This document shows, in pieces, positions 1 through 8,477 of a stretch of 41,051 nucleotides of DNA. This DNA comes from Erythrobacter sp. (lineage in GTDB: Bacteria; Pseudomonadota; Alphaproteobacteria; Sphingomonadales; Sphingomonadaceae), in NCBI GenBank assembly GCA_030065195.1, contig JASJDE010000013.1, positions 1-41,051 of the forward strand. Reading direction: 5' to 3'. Made by a program: the position numbers and the translations under genes. The notes beneath the pieces are model-generated. The model did not search any database and was not told the DNA's origin. It saw only the letters and a program-made list of their open reading frames with translations. Position 1 is the first letter of the stretch. The number at the start of each line of letters is the position of its first letter.

Positions 1-77
1 TGGTAGCGGAGGAGGGACTTGAACCCCCGACACGCGGATTATGATTCCGCTGCTCTAACCACCTGAGCTACTCCGCC
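1..77 (-). tRNA. tRNA-Met (CAT anticodon), elongator type
   Basis: The reverse complement folds as a full cloverleaf. The acceptor strand GGCGGAG pairs with CTCCGCT, with a G1:U72 wobble. The anticodon stem GCGGA/TCCGC closes the loop ATCATAA, giving anticodon CAT. The T-arm is GGGGGTTCAAGTCCC, and CCA is encoded at the 3' end (positions 1-3). The first pair and D-arm do not resemble initiator tRNA, so elongator Met is preferred. A lysidine-modified tRNA-Ile2, which also has CAT, cannot be fully excluded by eye. Confidence 0.93.
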
Positions 78-164
78 CCAATCGGGACTCGCGAGGCGCT
101 TTGGCCTCAAGCGAGCGGGGCATTTAGGCGGGCTGGCGCGGGCGGTCAACCGCTGTTGCAAACC

Positions 165-683
165 TTACAGGCGATCTTTGCCGCGGAAGGCGCAGGACTT
201 AATCAGTTCCCACGGCCCGCCTTGGTACAAATGCAGTTCCAGCGCGGGAAATGCGAAGCTCTGCGGAACGATCGTCGGCCCCAATTCCGCCTGCAGGGCG
301 CGCGCTTCGCGTTTCGACACCTTGTTCTGGATCGTGATGTGCGGACGCGGCTCGTACAGGTCTTGCGCGGTCAGGCTGCCGTGGAAGTGCTCGGCGATCA
401 CGGCGCGAAGCTCCAGCAGCGAAGGCGTCGAAAGGGCGATTGCAGTGCCGGTGCCCAGATCGAGCAATCCCGCCACCTCGCCAGCCGGCGGCCGGAATTC
501 CGCCGCGATCCGCGGAAGATAGTCCTTGAGTTCCTCGAGCAGCGAGGGCGCAAAGGAATGGAACATCGTGACATGGGCGTGCAGATGATTGCGCTCCGGC
601 GGATAATGCGCGCGGCGCAATCCTTCGGCCCAGCCCTGGATGTCAGGCGGCAGCTTGGCGGTGACGATGAAGGGATTGGGCAC
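165..683 (-). CDS. 2'-5' RNA ligase family / 2H phosphoesterase
   Basis: This 172-residue protein has the paired HxT motifs of the 2H phosphoesterase superfamily: H37-V-T39 within HAHVTMF, and H115-I-T117 within PHITIQNK. Family members (LigT/ThpR, cyclic phosphodiesterases) act on 2',3'-cyclic phosphate or 2'-5' linkages in RNA, so a cytosolic RNA-end-processing role is inferred. The physiological substrate is unknown. The start is GTG at 683, with GGAGAG eight bases upstream. It lies 108 nt downstream of mltG on the same strand and may be transcribed with it. It ends before the tRNA-Met gene. Confidence 0.85.
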   Translation of the reverse strand: MPNPFIVTAKLPPDIQGWAEGLRRAHYPPERNHLHAHVTMFHSFAPSLLEELKDYLPRIAAEFRPPAGEVAGLLDLGTGTAIALSTPSLLELRAVIAEHFHGSLTAQDLYEPRPHITIQNKVSKREARALQAELGPTIVPQSFAFPALELHLYQGGPWELIKSCAFRGKDRL

Positions 684-791
684 CGTCGGCGCTCTCCATT
701 TCGCCCCGCTCGCGGAGCGTTTGCTTGTTCGCCGCCGGAAACCTTCGAGCGTGAACGGTCCGTTCGATCCCGACCACGAGTGTAACGCGCC

Positions 792-1760
792 TCACATTTC
801 GCCCCGCTCGCGGCGTAGCGCGTACCAGCGTTCGACATTGGCGTTATGCTCTTCAAGCGTCTCGGCGAAAAGGTGACCGCCCGTCCCATCGGCAACCATG
901 AAGAGCGCGCTGGTCGATTCCGGATTGAGCACCGCCGCGATGCTCTCCCTGCCGGGATTGGTGATTGGGCCTTCGGGCAATCCGACACGGGTGTAGGTGT
1001 TGTAGCCGTTCACGGCCGCGATTTCGGACTGGCGAATTCGGCGTCCGAGCGGCTTGCCCTTGGTGATCGGGTAGATGATCGTCGGATCGGCCTGGAGCAG
1101 CATGCCGGTCTTGACGCGGTTCGAATACAATCCGGCGACCATTCGGCGCTCTTCGGGCTTGCCCGTTTCCTTTTCGACGATCGAGGCGAGGATAAGCGCG
1201 TCGCGCATCGTATCCACGGCGATGTCGGGGCCGCGCTCGGCCCATGCTTCGGCAAGGTACCGATCCATCGCAACCTGCATCTGCTCGATGAGAGAGGCGC
1301 GGCTCTGCCCCCGTTCAAATGCGTAGGTATCGGGCAGGATCGATCCTTCGAGCGGGACTTCGACCTCACCGGTCAGCAAGTCTTCCGCCATCAGCCGCTC
1401 TTGGACCATGATCGACGGCATACCTTCCGGGATGGTCACAAAGCGGCGGATTACGTCGCCCGACTGGAACGCCTGGAGGATCTGCGCCTGCGTCATCCCG
1501 GGCCTGAGCAGGAATTCCCCCGCCTGGATCGGATCGGACGAGCCCAACAGCCTCGCTCGCATCACGAATCCATCGGCGGACAGGATATGTCCTTCCTCTT
1601 CGAGCCTTTGCGCGACGGCGGTCACCGAAGCGCCCGGCGGGATCACGAAGGTGGATTCGGTTTTCACGCTCGCCGCGCCCAGCAGGGTGCTGCCGACATA
1701 GATTACGGCGGCGCCGACCAGCGCCAGAACCAACCCGGCGATAAGGCCGAGCCTTCGCAT
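792..1760 (-). CDS. mltG: Endolytic murein transglycosylase MltG
   Basis: A 322-residue YceG/MltG-family protein. It has one N-terminal membrane anchor (about residues 5-27), a LysM-like region (about 38-110), and a C-terminal catalytic domain carrying ASIVEKET (192-199) with the conserved catalytic glutamate. LQADPTIIY and NGYNTYTRVGLPEGPI are further family blocks. It cleaves nascent glycan strands at the inner membrane and sets strand length. The start ATG lies only 4 nt after the fabF stop, so it is translated from the acpP-fabF transcript. Pairing fatty-acid elongation genes with mltG is a common proteobacterial arrangement. It is complete and unremarkable in length. Confidence 0.95.
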   Translation of the reverse strand: MRRLGLIAGLVLALVGAAVIYVGSTLLGAASVKTESTFVIPPGASVTAVAQRLEEEGHILSADGFVMRARLLGSSDPIQAGEFLLRPGMTQAQILQAFQSGDVIRRFVTIPEGMPSIMVQERLMAEDLLTGEVEVPLEGSILPDTYAFERGQSRASLIEQMQVAMDRYLAEAWAERGPDIAVDTMRDALILASIVEKETGKPEERRMVAGLYSNRVKTGMLLQADPTIIYPITKGKPLGRRIRQSEIAAVNGYNTYTRVGLPEGPITNPGRESIAAVLNPESTSALFMVADGTGGHLFAETLEEHNANVERWYALRRERGEM

Positions 1761-1764
1761 GCGA

Positions 1765-3024
1765 TCAATCGGCCTTCTGCATGATGAGCGACGCGTTGGT
1801 GCCCCCGAAACCGAAACTGTTGTTCAGCACGGCTCGCACTTCGCGCTCTCGCGCCGTGAGCGGAACAAGGTCAATTCCTTCTGTGCCTTCGTCGGGATTG
1901 TGAAGGTTGAGTGTCGGCGGCACCACACCGTCGCGCATGGCAAGTATGCAGAACACGGCCTCGACCGCGCCAGCCCCGCCAAGCAGGTGTCCGATCGCCG
2001 ATTTCGTCGAACTCATCGATGCGCCGCTCAAATCGTCGCCCAGCACGCGCGTCACGGCGGCGAGTTCGATAGTGTCGGCCATGGTCGAGGTGCCGTGGGC
2101 GTTGACATAGTCGATATCGCCCGGTCCCAGCCCGGCTTTGCGCAGAGCCATCCGCATGGCGAGTTCGGCACCCTTTCCTTCGGGATGCGGTGCCGTGACG
2201 TGATAGGCATCGCCGGAGAGGCCATAGCCGGTCACTTCGGCGTAGATCGTCGCTCCGCGAGCCTTGGCCCGTTCGTATTCCTCGAGCACGACAACGCCGG
2301 CACCTTCGCCCATTACGAAGCCTTCACGGTCCCTGTCGTAGGGACGGCTGGCCTCGGTCGGGCGGTCGTTGAAATTGGTGTTGAGCGCGCGCGCCTGGGC
2401 AAACCCGGCGATTCCCAGCGGGTTGACGGTGCTCTCGGCCCCGCCCGCCAGCATCACGTCCGCATCGTCCATTGCGATCATGCGCGCGGCATCGCCGATC
2501 GAATGCGCGCCCGTCGAACAGGCGGTCACCACGGCGTGATTGGGGCCCATGAAACCGTATTTGATCTGAACCTGTCCGGTGACGAGGTTGATCAGGCGTC
2601 CATGAACGAAGTGCGGAGAAACGCGCCCCGGACCGCGCTCATGCAGGTTGACACTCTCATACTCGATCCCGGGAAGACCGCCGATCCCCGCACCGATGGA
2701 GCAGCCGGTGCGCTCCTTCTCGGCGTCGGTCATGTCGGTCAGGCCCGCATGTTCCAATGCCTGCCCGGCAGCATCGATGCCGTAGACGATAAAGGGATCG
2801 ACCTGTCGCTGGACCTTTCCGTCGACACGCTTGTCGGCGTCAAACCCCCAAGGGTGGTCCTTGGGCTTCACTTCGCAGGCAATCGTGCATTTCTGCCCTT
2901 CGGTATCGAAGCGGGTGATCGGCCCAGCCCCGCTTTCGCCCGCAATCAGGTTTTTCCAGCTGGTTTCGACGTCGCCACCCAAGGGTGTGACGAGGCCCAG
3001 ACCGGTGACAACCACACGCCGCAT
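1765..3024 (-). CDS. fabF: Beta-ketoacyl-ACP synthase II
   Basis: A 419-residue KAS II condensing enzyme that elongates acyl-ACP with malonyl-ACP in type II fatty acid synthesis. The catalytic triad is visible: Cys169 in TACSTGAHS, His310 in NAHGTSTMADT and His346 in KSAIGHLLGG, with Lys341. The C-terminal NNSFGFGGTN loop is intact. The two-His triad separates it from FabH, and the adjacent acpP supports FabF over FabB. It sits 127 nt downstream of acpP and 4 nt upstream of mltG on the same strand. The ATG start begins directly with the MRRVVVTGLG strand of the fold. Confidence 0.97.
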   Translation of the reverse strand: MRRVVVTGLGLVTPLGGDVETSWKNLIAGESGAGPITRFDTEGQKCTIACEVKPKDHPWGFDADKRVDGKVQRQVDPFIVYGIDAAGQALEHAGLTDMTDAEKERTGCSIGAGIGGLPGIEYESVNLHERGPGRVSPHFVHGRLINLVTGQVQIKYGFMGPNHAVVTACSTGAHSIGDAARMIAMDDADVMLAGGAESTVNPLGIAGFAQARALNTNFNDRPTEASRPYDRDREGFVMGEGAGVVVLEEYERAKARGATIYAEVTGYGLSGDAYHVTAPHPEGKGAELAMRMALRKAGLGPGDIDYVNAHGTSTMADTIELAAVTRVLGDDLSGASMSSTKSAIGHLLGGAGAVEAVFCILAMRDGVVPPTLNLHNPDEGTEGIDLVPLTAREREVRAVLNNSFGFGGTNASLIMQKAD

Positions 3025-3077
3025 TCGGATCCCTTTCGTCTGCTGCGCCTTGCCCGCTTGTAAGGAGCAAAAACGCT

Positions 3078-3139
3078 ACAGGCCCGCGACCCTTTTCGGG
3101 CTCGGGCCTGTCGGTCAGTTGCCCGCCGAAGGGCGGGCA
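3078..3139 (-). terminator. Two hairpins in the acpP-fabF spacer
   Basis: Two inverted repeats lie between the acpP stop and the fabF start. A 9-bp arm pair occupies 3078-3086 and 3103-3111, and an 8-bp stem with a 4-nt loop occupies 3120-3139. Neither is followed by a long T-run on the minus strand. A partial terminator or processing hairpin that lets acpP mRNA exceed fabF mRNA is an inference. Confidence 0.45.
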
Positions 3140-3151
3140 TCCGGCGGGCTA

Positions 3152-3388
3152 TCAGCCCTTGTTGTCTTCGATGTACTTCGTCGCGTCGCCGACGGTGGTG
3201 ATTTTTTCCGCCGCATCGTCGGGGATTTCCACGCCGAATTCCTCTTCGAACGCCATCACCAGTTCGACGATGTCGAGGCTGTCTGCGCCCAGATCATCAA
3301 TGAAGCTCGCATCCTGAGCCACCTTGTCGGCTTCGACGCCAAGGTGCTCAACGACAATTTTCTGCACGCGGTCGGCAGTATCGCTCAT
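3152..3388 (-). CDS. acpP: Acyl carrier protein
   Basis: A 78-residue acidic four-helix carrier protein. The phosphopantetheine attachment site is Ser37 in [13 protein letters not shown]. It shuttles acyl intermediates among the FAS enzymes, including FabF encoded just downstream and FabZ encoded near the right end of the window. Length and charge match canonical AcpP. The ATG start is preceded by a GAGGG ribosome-binding site, and a plausible promoter lies about 25-50 bp further upstream. Confidence 0.97.
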   Translation of the reverse strand: MSDTADRVQKIVVEHLGVEADKVAQDASFIDDLGADSLDIVELVMAFEEEFGVEIPDDAAEKITTVGDATKYIEDNKG

Positions 3389-3409
3389 GTGTGTCCCTCT
3401 TGAATTGGG

Positions 3410-3438
3410 GGTTAAGAATTGCCCCTCGCCCTAGTCAA
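3410..3438 (-). promoter_or_regulatory. Possible acpP promoter
   Basis: Read on the minus strand, TTGACT (3433-3438) is separated by exactly 17 nt from TTAACC (3410-3415), just upstream of acpP. The -35 matches consensus at five of six positions. The -10 is weak, as is common in alphaproteobacteria. No start-site data support it. Confidence 0.4.
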
Positions 3439-3481
3439 GGGCTGGATTGAGCGCAAGTGGAGATCGAACCGACCGAACCGG

Positions 3482-4279
3482 TCAGTCAAACAGGCTCTGC
3501 GGATCCAGCCGTTCCATGTCACCGCGAAAACCCAACGAACGCTCGATCATGTATTTATGCCATGCGCCGAACATAACAAGGGCGTGGAGACCCTGCCCGG
3601 TGATGGAATCGAGCGTAGCGTTGATCAAATCGGTGTGAGCCCGGTTGATCCTGGTCCATCCGCCCTGACCCAGATCACGGTCGAAATAAATCTGGTATGG
3701 GGTCTGCGCGCGCTGGACGAGAACGTCGTATTCGAGGGTGTGGATAAACCTTGGATCGTCGCCGCGGCCGCTGACTGCGCGCGAATAGTCCGACCTTGCC
3801 TGCTCATGCTCCTTCCATTGCGCGGCACGCGCCGGATCGTTCTCGATGGCGTTGAGCGCTGCACTGCGATCGTCGGCGATCGCGCGGGTCCAGCCCGCCG
3901 TGCCAATCATTTCGAAATCCATGTCGCGCGTCAGCGGGAAGACGACATCGGTGTATTCGGGGAAAACGCGTGCGCGCGGCTCCGTAACCTCGCCCGTCTC
4001 CTCGAAGCCGCGAATGGCTTCGTCCATCCGATCGGGCGGGATTTCGGTCAGGATTACATCGGGTTCCGCTCTGCGCACCGCCTTGCGCAAGATGTCGAGC
4101 GAGTAGGCGCTGCTCGTTCGATGAGTTCGGTGGATCACTCCGAGCACCGTCACTCGGGTCAAGTTACTGCCCGCAGGCGCTTCGGCTTGCGAACAACTCG
4201 CAAGCGACTGGCTGGCTGCACCCAGGCCGCTCGCGGCGGCAAGGCTTCCCAAGATGGCGGAACGACGCGTTGTCTTCAT
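3482..4279 (-). CDS. Tat-type lipoprotein of the TIKI/TraB/ChaN-like superfamily
   Basis: A 265-residue exported protein. The start is ATG at 4279, preceded by AAAGGAAAAAC. A longer frame upstream adds 20 residues with no signal character. The N-terminus has twin arginines (R5-R6), a hydrophobic core and a lipobox LASC29. The mature part has a GxxH motif, GVIH (47-50), then E79 and R84 in LTEIPPDR, and a second GxxH, GAWH (238-241), near the C-terminus. Two GxxH motifs plus conserved glutamate are the hallmarks described for the TIKI/TraB/GumN/ChaN/EreA superfamily of putative metal-dependent hydrolases. The substrate is unknown, and the assignment rests on motifs only. It is divergent from the HDAC-like gene. 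Confidence 0.6.
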   Translation of the reverse strand: MKTTRRSAILGSLAAASGLGAASQSLASCSQAEAPAGSNLTRVTVLGVIHRTHRTSSAYSLDILRKAVRRAEPDVILTEIPPDRMDEAIRGFEETGEVTEPRARVFPEYTDVVFPLTRDMDFEMIGTAGWTRAIADDRSAALNAIENDPARAAQWKEHEQARSDYSRAVSGRGDDPRFIHTLEYDVLVQRAQTPYQIYFDRDLGQGGWTRINRAHTDLINATLDSITGQGLHALVMFGAWHKYMIERSLGFRGDMERLDPQSLFD

Positions 4280-4358
4280 GTTTTTCCTTTCGCGCCGGGT
4301 CGCAGCGCGGTTACTGCGGTGAGAACAATTGCACCGCACCGAACGGAAATCACCACCC

Positions 4359-5375
4359 GTGCTGACATTCTATTCCGACAGACAAGCTCTCCATGCCCCC
4401 GCGCGCGAACTCAACAATGGCGAATGGATGGATTTCGCCGAAAGCACGGACAGGCCCAAGGCGATCCTGAAAGCGATCGGAAAAGTCTTGGAACCGAGCG
4501 ATCATGGGGATGATGCGATCCTGGCCGTTCACGACGCGGACTATCTTGCCTTTCTGAAGTCTGCTCATGACCTTTGGCTGGCGCAGGGCCGCTCTGGCGA
4601 CGCGATCGGGTACACTTATCCCGTGCGAAGGCGCCGCAAACTCGATCTGGAACGGATCGACGGGCGACTTGGTCTTTACGGTTTCGACGCGGCGACACCT
4701 ATTGCATCGGGCACGTTCGAGGCGGCATATTGGGGGGCGCAAACGGCGCTGGATGCGCTCGAAGCGATCGTGACAGGCGGTGAGAACCGAGCCTTTGCGC
4801 TCTGCCGTCCCCCCGGTCACCATGCGGGACGCGATTATTGTGGCGGCTACTGCTATTTCAACAATGCCGCGATTGTCGCGCAGCAGGCGCGCCTGCGCGG
4901 CCTTGGACCAGTGGCGATCCTGGATGTCGACTATCATCACGGCAACGGTACGCAGGATATCTTCTATGAAGACGGCGACGTGTTCTTCGCTTCGATCCAC
5001 GCCGATCCCGCGATGGATTACCCCTATTACTGGGGTCATGCGGACGAACGAGGCGAGAAGGAGGGCGAAGGCACGACACTCAACCTGCCGCTGCCCCGCG
5101 GCACCGCATGGTTGTCGTATGAAAGCGCCTTGAGCCGCGCCCTCGATGCCATTGCCGCATTCGGGGCGCGCTTCCTGATCGTCAGCTACGGCGCGGACAC
5201 GTTCGACGGCGACCCGATCTCGCACTTCGCCCTGCAGACCGAAGACATGCAGCGGATCGGATCTGCCGTCGCAGCGCTGGGCCTCCCGACGGTTGCCATC
5301 ATGGAGGGAGGCTACAACATCGAGGCGCTCGGCGAAAACGTCAGCGCGTTCCTGAGTGGCCTCGAAAGCGGCTAG
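4359..5375 (+). CDS. Histone deacetylase family amidohydrolase (acetylpolyamine type)
   Basis: A zinc amidohydrolase of the arginase/deacetylase fold with all hallmark blocks (numbering from the GTG start). These are RPPGHHAG with H154/H155 general base residues, DVDYHHGNG with zinc ligands D191 and H193, and SYGADTFDGDP with zinc ligand D280, followed by MEGGYN. Bacterial relatives deacetylate acetylpolyamines or other small amides, so the exact substrate is inferred only as an acetylated amine. GTG at 4359 is chosen because homologous folds begin at LTFYSD. A TTG at 4329 would add ten residues. The stop directly abuts the stop of the next, convergent gene, leaving no terminator space. Confidence 0.88.
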   Translation: MLTFYSDRQALHAPARELNNGEWMDFAESTDRPKAILKAIGKVLEPSDHGDDAILAVHDADYLAFLKSAHDLWLAQGRSGDAIGYTYPVRRRRKLDLERIDGRLGLYGFDAATPIASGTFEAAYWGAQTALDALEAIVTGGENRAFALCRPPGHHAGRDYCGGYCYFNNAAIVAQQARLRGLGPVAILDVDYHHGNGTQDIFYEDGDVFFASIHADPAMDYPYYWGHADERGEKEGEGTTLNLPLPRGTAWLSYESALSRALDAIAAFGARFLIVSYGADTFDGDPISHFALQTEDMQRIGSAVAALGLPTVAIMEGGYNIEALGENVSAFLSGLESG

Positions 5376-6371
5376 CTACTCGCTCGCATCGGCAAGTTCG
5401 GCGGTCGGTTCCTGCTCGGCCGCTTCGGCATAACGCGTTTCGAGAATCTCGCTGCGCTGGGCGAATTGCGCCTCGGCCCGCAGCTGCTTCTCGATCCTTT
5501 TCAACGCATCGTCGGTCATCCATTTGTTCGGCTCGGCGTCCCAAGCGCGACGATAGAAATCTTCCGCAAGGGCATAGTCGCCATCCGCCTCGTGACACAG
5601 GCCGACATTGAACAGGACCGAGACCTGCTGCGGGTTGTTCTCCGCAAGTCCCTTGAACACTTCGCAGGCAGCCTCTTCATCGGACTTCGTCAGCTTGAGG
5701 CCCTGCTTGAACTGCTTGCGATCCGCCTTCTCGAGGCCTTTGCGCCGTTCCAGCAGGCGATAGTCCGAGCGCCGAAAACGCGGGGCGAGGGCATGGCGCA
5801 TCCTGCTTGCGAAGTTCTCTATAAGGCGATCGCCCATCCGCTGCACCGAAGGGCGCGAATCCTGGTCAGAGCAATAATCGGTCGAACTGCGATCCTCGTC
5901 GCGCACCGAATAGAGCACGGAGCCGTCGGGACGCAGTATCTCGATATCGGGATAGAAGGTCACCGAATAGCGACTGCAGCTGTAATAGCTGACCTTGTTG
6001 CGAACGCACTTGCCGTCATCGTCCTTCTCGGCGCAGGTGGTGACCTTCTTGTCCTCGAGCTCGGTGATCGAAGAACTGCTGTCGGCGCTGCCGCGGATGA
6101 ACGCATCCACCGGATCGAAATCGGCAGGGACAATCTCGAACCATTGTTCACCGTCAATGGTCAAGCCGTCGAGCGCCTGCTTTATCTCGTAGGCGACCTT
6201 GGCTCCTTCGGGGCCTTCGATCGCATCGACGGATATGGTCTCTAGCCCCAGTCCGGCGTCGCTGTTCGCCGGATAGTATCCGCCTGACGAAATCGTCTCC
6301 GCCACGCCCGGCGACGAAACACACAGAACACTTGCCGATGCAATCGCGTAAAGGCGCGTGCGAAACTTCAT
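5376..6371 (-). CDS. Secreted protein with C-terminal TPR-like helices, function unknown
   Basis: 331 residues from ATG 6371, where a signal peptide (MKFRTRLYAIASASVLC... cleaved near VAE) begins. An upstream in-frame extension of 15 residues is unlikely. The mature protein has a beta-rich middle part with clustered cysteines (about residues 103-122 and 147) that could form disulfides. A helical C-terminal segment follows (about 225-300, with LFNVGLCHEADGDYALAEDFYRRA typical of a TPR hairpin). The tail is acidic and alanine-rich. I do not recognise the family. It is likely periplasmic. It converges with the HDAC-like gene with zero spacing and is downstream of aspS on the same strand. Confidence 0.7.
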   Translation of the reverse strand: MKFRTRLYAIASASVLCVSSPGVAETISSGGYYPANSDAGLGLETISVDAIEGPEGAKVAYEIKQALDGLTIDGEQWFEIVPADFDPVDAFIRGSADSSSSITELEDKKVTTCAEKDDDGKCVRNKVSYYSCSRYSVTFYPDIEILRPDGSVLYSVRDEDRSSTDYCSDQDSRPSVQRMGDRLIENFASRMRHALAPRFRRSDYRLLERRKGLEKADRKQFKQGLKLTKSDEEAACEVFKGLAENNPQQVSVLFNVGLCHEADGDYALAEDFYRRAWDAEPNKWMTDDALKRIEKQLRAEAQFAQRSEILETRYAEAAEQEPTAELADASE

Positions 6372-6441
6372 TTTGTGTGACCCCCCAAGTGTTTCTTTTC
6401 GTATTATCAAAGGCATCGACTGAAAGCGAGATGAACAGCCG

Positions 6442-6464
6442 GTTTGGGCGGCTGGTGCCCAAAC
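6442..6464 (-). terminator. Hairpin downstream of aspS
   Basis: An 8-bp perfect inverted repeat (6442-6449 with 6457-6464, 7-nt loop) sits about 30 bp beyond the aspS stop. No T-run follows on the minus strand, so it may be a Rho-type or processing hairpin and not a strong intrinsic terminator. Confidence 0.4.
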
Positions 6465-6492
6465 ACCTTTCCGTCGCAGAGCGCGCCAGCCG

Positions 6493-8289
6493 CTATGCGG
6501 TTCCTTCCGGCTTGTTCTTCGGTTGTTCGACCACGCGCAGCTGCAATTCGCGCAGCTGCCTGAGATCGGCCTTGCTCGGCGCGCCCATCATCAGGTCTTC
6601 GCCCTTCTGGTTCATCGGGAAGGCGATGACCTCGCGGATCGCTTCCTCGCCGGCGAGCAACATCACGATCCGGTCGATCCCCGGCGCCGAACCGCCATGC
6701 GGCGGCGCGCCCAGCTTGAATGCCTCGATCATACCCGAGAAGTTCGTGTCGACATCTTCCTGACTGTAGCCCGCGATCTCGAACGCCTTGTACATGATGT
6801 CGGGACGATGGTTCCGGATCGCACCCGAGCTGAGCTCGTAGCCGTTGCAGACGATGTCGTATTGCCACGCCTTGATTTCCAGCGGGTCCATCGTCTCCAG
6901 CGCTTCCATCTCGCCCTGTGGCATCGAAAACGGGTTGTGGCTGAAATCGACCTTCTTCAGTTCCTCGTCGTATTCGAACATCGGGAAGTCGACGATCCAG
7001 CAGAACTTGAAACAATCCGGCTCGATCAGCTCGAGCTGCTCGGCGATCTGGGTGCGCGCCGCACCGGCGAGCTTGGCAGCGTCCCTTTCCTTGCCGGCGG
7101 CAAAGAACAGGCCGTCATCCGGGCCAAGGCCGAGCTCGTTGTAGAGCTCCTCCATCCGTTCCGGACCGTGGTTCTTGGCGATCGGTCCGCCGAATTCGCC
7201 GCCCTTGCGGGTGACATAACCGAGGCCCGCAAACCCTTCTGAGCGCGCCCAATTGTTCATGTCGTCGAAGAACTTGCGGCTCTTCTCGTTGGTTTTCGGC
7301 GCCGGGATCACGCGGACCACCCCGCCCCCGCCAACGATCTTCTCGAACAGGCCGAAACCACTCTGCGCGAAATGGCCGGTCACGTCGCTGATGATCAGCG
7401 GGTTGCGCAGGTCGGGCTTGTCGGTGCCGTATTTCAGCATCGCCTCGGCATAGGGAATGCGCGGGAAGCTGCCCGAAGGCGTTACGCTCTTGCCGCCCGA
7501 AAACTCCTCGAACGTGCCCGCAAGCACCGGCTCCAGCGCCTGGAACACGTCTTCCTGCGTCACGAAGCTCATTTCGAAGTCGAGTTGGTAGAATTCGAGG
7601 CTGCGGTCGGCGCGCAGGTCTTCGTCGCGGAAGCATGGCGCGATCTGGAAATACTTGTCGAAGCCCGACACCATAAGCATCTGCTTGAACATTTGCGGCG
7701 CCTGGGGGAGCGCGTAAAAATTGCCCGGATGCATGCGGCTCGGCACGAGGAAATCGCGCGCACCTTCGGGGCTGGAGGCAGTCAGGATCGGGGTCTGGAA
7801 TTCAGTGAAGCCCTGATCGGTCATCCGGCGGCGCAGCGAGGTGATAACCTGCGAGCGCAGCATGATGTTGCGGTGCATGGTCTCGCGACGGAGATCGAGG
7901 AAGCGGTATTTGAGACGGATTTCCTCCGGGTACTCCGGCTCTTCGAAGACCGGCAGCGGCAATTCCTCCGCCGCACTCTGCACCGTAATCGAGCGAGCGA
8001 ATACCTCGATCTCGCCGGTCGGAAGGTTGGCGTTCACCGTCTCCGGGGTACGGGCTTTCACATCGCCATCGATGGTGACGACCGATTCGGCACGCAGCCG
8101 CTCGAACACTTCGAGTGCAGGCGAATCTTCGTCGGCTACGATTTGCGTGATGCCATAGTGATCGCGCAGATCGACGAACAGCACCCCGCCATGGTCGCGT
8201 TTGCGGTGCACCCAGCCTGAAAGACGGACGGTTTCGCCGACATTCTCGGCAGAAAGCTGTGCGCAAGTGTGACTACGATAGGCGTGCAT
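6493..8289 (-). CDS. aspS: Aspartyl-tRNA synthetase, probably non-discriminating (Asp/Asn)
   Basis: A 598-residue bacterial class IIb synthetase. It has an OB-fold anticodon domain (about 1-105), motif 2 [10 protein letters not shown], a GAD insertion domain (about 285-420), and motif 3 [16 protein letters not shown] near the end. The anticodon domain has RDHGG with His33. From memory, the equivalent His (His31 in Pseudomonas aeruginosa AspRS) marks non-discriminating enzymes that also charge tRNA-Asn, whereas discriminating E. coli-type enzymes have Leu. That would imply asparagine is made on tRNA by GatCAB. The start ATG is followed by the usual [12 protein letters not shown]. It is divergent from rnd across 188 nt. 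Confidence 0.96.
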   Translation of the reverse strand: MHAYRSHTCAQLSAENVGETVRLSGWVHRKRDHGGVLFVDLRDHYGITQIVADEDSPALEVFERLRAESVVTIDGDVKARTPETVNANLPTGEIEVFARSITVQSAAEELPLPVFEEPEYPEEIRLKYRFLDLRRETMHRNIMLRSQVITSLRRRMTDQGFTEFQTPILTASSPEGARDFLVPSRMHPGNFYALPQAPQMFKQMLMVSGFDKYFQIAPCFRDEDLRADRSLEFYQLDFEMSFVTQEDVFQALEPVLAGTFEEFSGGKSVTPSGSFPRIPYAEAMLKYGTDKPDLRNPLIISDVTGHFAQSGFGLFEKIVGGGGVVRVIPAPKTNEKSRKFFDDMNNWARSEGFAGLGYVTRKGGEFGGPIAKNHGPERMEELYNELGLGPDDGLFFAAGKERDAAKLAGAARTQIAEQLELIEPDCFKFCWIVDFPMFEYDEELKKVDFSHNPFSMPQGEMEALETMDPLEIKAWQYDIVCNGYELSSGAIRNHRPDIMYKAFEIAGYSQEDVDTNFSGMIEAFKLGAPPHGGSAPGIDRIVMLLAGEEAIREVIAFPMNQKGEDLMMGAPSKADLRQLRELQLRVVEQPKNKPEGTA

Positions 8290-8477
8290 CTAAACTCTTG
8301 TCCTGTTCGAGAGTATGGCGCTAAGGGCGCGCGCAAGTTTTGCGGTGGCATCGGGCCCCGCGGATCATGCGCGCGCTAACAGGGCAAGACCTGCATTTTG
8401 TCAAGTCGCGCACCTCTTACAAAACGGGGCTGGCAGCAGCCCGAGAGCGGCACTCCGCTCAAACAGACGAAGAAGAC

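Noticed and set aside
846-3063. Two long plus-strand open frames (312 and 434 codons) over mltG and fabF
   Set aside because: They are mirror frames of genes with clear catalytic motifs; their translations have no family features and no ribosome-binding sites.
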